This document shows, piece by piece, positions 62,258-64,000 of a stretch of DNA of 64,000 nt. Below the pieces are notes generated by a model. The model was given only the letters and a program-made list of their open reading frames with translations. It had not been told where the DNA came from and ran no database searches. Every line of letters starts with the position of its first letter. Within the stretch, counting starts at the first letter, position 1. The translations under genes were made by a program, and so were the position numbers. The DNA is from Leisingera aquaemixtae. Lineage in GTDB: Bacteria; Pseudomonadota; Alphaproteobacteria; Rhodobacterales; Rhodobacteraceae. The stretch lies in NCBI RefSeq assembly GCF_019801145.1, contig NZ_JAHVJQ010000002.1, forward strand, positions 434,001 to 498,000, given 5' to 3'.

Positions 62258-62695
62258 TCAGGAACTCTTGGCCAGCTCCGCTTCCAGCTTGCGCAGGGTG
62301 GAGGTCCAGCCTTCCTCGTGGCGCGCGGCAATGCCGTCGTCACCCAGATCGCGGTGATCAACCACCAGCATGGCGCCATCCCCGGCGGCCGCGATGGTTA
62401 AGGTCACATGGCTTTCGGCGCCGCGGCTGCCGTCCTCCTCATGCCAGGCCCAGGTGAAACCGACGGATTTCGGCACATCCACATGGGTCACCTGGCCGGA
62501 AACATGGAACCGCTGGCCGTCGCTGTTCTGCATGACCGAATACCAGGGGCCGGTGCGGCTCAGGTCGAGGTCATGCTCCGGAATGGAAACTCCTTCCGGC
62601 CCCCACCATTTCAGCAGCTTGTCCGGCGTGGTCACCCAGCCGAACAGTTTCTCCGGGCTGACCGGAAAGGTCCGTCTCAGCTGCAGGTCGCTCAT
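62258..62695 (-). CDS. SRPBCC (AHSA1-type) domain protein
   Basis: 145 residues. FPVSPEKLFGWVTTPDKLLK WWGPEGVSIPEHDLDLSRTG and GWTSTLRKLEAELAKS are the AHSA1 pattern, a hydrophobic-cavity ligand-binding fold. The start overlaps the ArsR stop by 4 bp, so the two are coupled. The ligand is unknown. Confidence 0.9.
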   Translation of the reverse strand: MSDLQLRRTFPVSPEKLFGWVTTPDKLLKWWGPEGVSIPEHDLDLSRTGPWYSVMQNSDGQRFHVSGQVTHVDVPKSVGFTWAWHEEDGSRGAESHVTLTIAAAGDGAMLVVDHRDLGDDGIAARHEEGWTSTLRKLEAELAKSS

Positions 62696-63027
62696 GCATC
62701 ATCCTCCATCAGGGCCGCTTCCAGCCGGTCCAGGCTGCGTTCCCAGAAGGCACGGCGCGATTGTGTCCACTCAGCAATCATCCGCAACCCTTCGGGGCGG
62801 GCGGAATACAGCCGCCGGGTGCCTTCCGCCCGCTGCGAGATCAGCCCCGCCTCGCGCAGGACTTTCAAATGGCGTGATATGGCGGGGGCCGAAATACCGG
62901 CGCCTGGCGCCAGATCGCCTGCAGGCAATTCGCCTTGGGAAATCAGCTGGTCCACAATTGAAAGGCGGGTCTCGTCCGACAGGGCGGCAAAGGACTTCAG
63001 AATCGGTGTCATGCCCATTTTTAGCAT
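62692..63027 (-). CDS. ArsR/SmtB-family regulator
   Basis: 111 residues. FAALSDETRLSIVDQLISQG ELPAGDLAPGAGISAPAISR HLKVLREAGLISQRAEGTRR is a full ArsR winged helix. The classic metal-binding CVC motif is absent, so it probably senses something else. The start could be 63027 or an inner Met at 63018; little leader is present. It leads the SRPBCC-YciI operon and is likely autoregulatory. Confidence 0.9.
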   Translation of the reverse strand: MLKMGMTPILKSFAALSDETRLSIVDQLISQGELPAGDLAPGAGISAPAISRHLKVLREAGLISQRAEGTRRLYSARPEGLRMIAEWTQSRRAFWERSLDRLEAALMEDDA

Positions 63028-63077
63028 GATTGTTAATTAATAAAAAGGTTAACTACTGGTGAGGCTGCAACCAGCCG

Positions 63078-63836
63078 TCACACCATGTCCCACAGCAGCT
63101 TGGCAGCCAGCGATACGGACGTCACCACCAGCAGCGGCTTGATCACCCTGGCGCCCTGTTTCTTTGCCAGCCCCGCGCCCGCCCGTGCCCCGGCGATCTG
63201 GGCACAGCCCATCAGCAGGCCGGTGATCCACCAGGGGGTCGCAAAGAAGGAAAACGCAACCAGCCCGCCCGCGTTGGAGGCGAAATTCAGCAGCTTGGTA
63301 TGCGCCGTGGCCTTGAGAATGCCGTAGCCCGCCAGCGACACAAAGGCGAGCATGTAAAAACTGCCAGCCCCCGGGCCCAGCAGCCCGTCATAGGCGCCGC
63401 ACAAGGGGATCATGGTGGCGGTGAACAGGGCAGGGGACAGGCGCCGGTGCCGGTCCAGATCGCCCAGCCCCTTCTTCAGGGCAAAGAAGACCGCAATGGC
63501 GATCAGCAGCACCGGCAGGATCATCCTGATCCATTCGGTGGGCAGGTAGGCGACCAGAAACGCGCCCGCAACTGCCGCCGCAAAGGCAATCAGCGCAGGC
63601 CCGACCTGGGCCTTCAGGTCAACATGCCCGGCGCGGGCATATGTGGCCGCCGCAGTTGCCGCGCCGAACAAACCTTGTATCTTGTTGGTCGACAGCGCAG
63701 TGACCGGATTGGCCCCGGCCAGCAGCAGAACCGGCACGGTGATCAGCCCGCCGCCGCCGGCAATCGCGTCGATGAACCCGGCGGCAAACCCCGCTGCCAG
63801 CAACAGCAGCAGGGTTTCAATACCCACTTCCAGCAT
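63078..63836 (-). CDS. TSUP (TauE/SafE)-family permease
   Basis: 252 residues from ATG at 63836 (MLEVGIETLLLLLAAGFAAG); the upstream open frame belongs to serB. About seven to eight membrane segments, with the repeat motif GFIDAIAGGGGLITVPVLLL and the later GAYDGLLGPGAGSFYMLAFV. These permeases export sulfite, sulfoacetate or related anions; the substrate here is not apparent. It starts 8 bases after the serB stop. Confidence 0.92.
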   Translation of the reverse strand: MLEVGIETLLLLLAAGFAAGFIDAIAGGGGLITVPVLLLAGANPVTALSTNKIQGLFGAATAAATYARAGHVDLKAQVGPALIAFAAAVAGAFLVAYLPTEWIRMILPVLLIAIAVFFALKKGLGDLDRHRRLSPALFTATMIPLCGAYDGLLGPGAGSFYMLAFVSLAGYGILKATAHTKLLNFASNAGGLVAFSFFATPWWITGLLMGCAQIAGARAGAGLAKKQGARVIKPLLVVTSVSLAAKLLWDMV

Positions 63837-63844
63837 GCGGTCGA

Positions 63845-64000
63845 TCAGCCCTTGAAGTCGTCCTGGGCATAACCCTGAATGTACAGCAGCGCCGTCAGAT
63901 CGCCGTGGTTGATGCGGATATCGCATTCCGCTGCGACAGAGGGCTTGGCGTGCAGCGCCACCCCCGCGCCCGCGCGCTTCAGCATGCCCAGGTCATTGGC
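63845..64000 (-). CDS. serB: Phosphoserine phosphatase, C-terminal end (gene runs off the window)
   Basis: The last 51 residues and stop of a minus-strand gene that begins beyond 64000. ANDLGMLKRAGAGVALHAKP and INHGDLTALLYIQGYAQDDF are the end of the HAD phosphatase SerB (motif III region GDGANDL cut by the edge, then the conserved AKP and NHGDLTALLY). It releases serine from phosphoserine. It has no start codon in the window. Confidence 0.88.
   Translation of the reverse strand, partial: ANDLGMLKRAGAGVALHAKPSVAAECDIRINHGDLTALLYIQGYAQDDFKG

Noticed and set aside
63028-63077. GTTAA/TTAAC inverted half-sites before the ArsR gene as a defined operator
   Set aside because: The AT-rich stretch gives several weak arrangements and no perfect palindrome, so no site is called.

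Overview
The window is GC-rich, gene-dense chromosomal DNA from an alphaproteobacterium, almost certainly a marine Rhodobacteraceae of the roseobacter type (Phaeobacter/Leisingera/Ruegeria-like; inferred from gene content, not measured). Supporting content: a roseobacter-style flagellar supercluster with FlaF/FlbT and a MotE-like protein, CtrA-like TTAA-N7-TTAA sites, an IalB-family protein, a PotFGHI-type putrescine importer, HutF-type histidine catabolism and a Rhizobium-type (ReAV-like) asparaginase. I saw no tRNA, rRNA, CRISPR array, insertion sequence or prophage.

Region 1 (1-27726) is a flagellar supercluster. It runs flgL (cut by the window edge)-flgI; then, on the minus strand, fliF-fliH-fliN-fliP; then fliL, a small membrane protein, a motE-like gene, motA and a large secreted protein of unknown function; then flhA-fliR-flhB and a FliJ-like coiled coil; then, on the minus strand, flgB-flgC-fliE-fliQ-flgF-flgG-flgA-flgH and a second fliL; then fliI; then, on the minus strand, a FlgJ-like rod protein, a FlgN-like protein, flagellin, flaF, flbT and a DUF1217 protein; and finally fliK-flgD. 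It encodes rod, rings, MS ring, most of the export gate, its ATPase, hook-length control, filament and stator half. motB, fliG, fliM, fliO, flgE and flgK are not in the window. At least five promoter gaps carry TTAA-N7-TTAA-like sequences, suggesting CtrA control.

Region 2 (about 27800-41160) is a polyamine island. A potFGHI operon ends in a gamma-glutamylputrescine-oxidase-like flavoprotein. Divergent from it are a GntR regulator and a putrescine-type class III aminotransferase. A second four-gene polyamine-type ABC importer follows. TTGATCA palindromes flank the regulator, and the second importer has a direct repeat and a possible 15-codon leader peptide upstream.

Region 3 (41200-64000) is mixed metabolism: an MltB-like transglycosylase; a WYL regulator divergent from a GST/DUF1801 pair with a perfect palindrome between them; RNase R; dapE coupled to a GNAT and a DUF2064 protein; a glutamate-receptor-like ligand-gated channel; hutD/hutF; dapD; a GntR regulator next to a threonine-dehydratase-like enzyme; a LOG-family protein; a serralysin-type RTX metalloprotease; rlmN; an IalB protein; asparaginase; an ArsR/SRPBCC/YciI operon; a TSUP permease; and the 3' end of serB.

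The most unusual items are the 820-residue secreted protein coupled to motA beside a MotE-like protein (a candidate MotC functional analogue), the receptor channel with a non-potassium filter, and the regulatory DNA around the polyamine genes.
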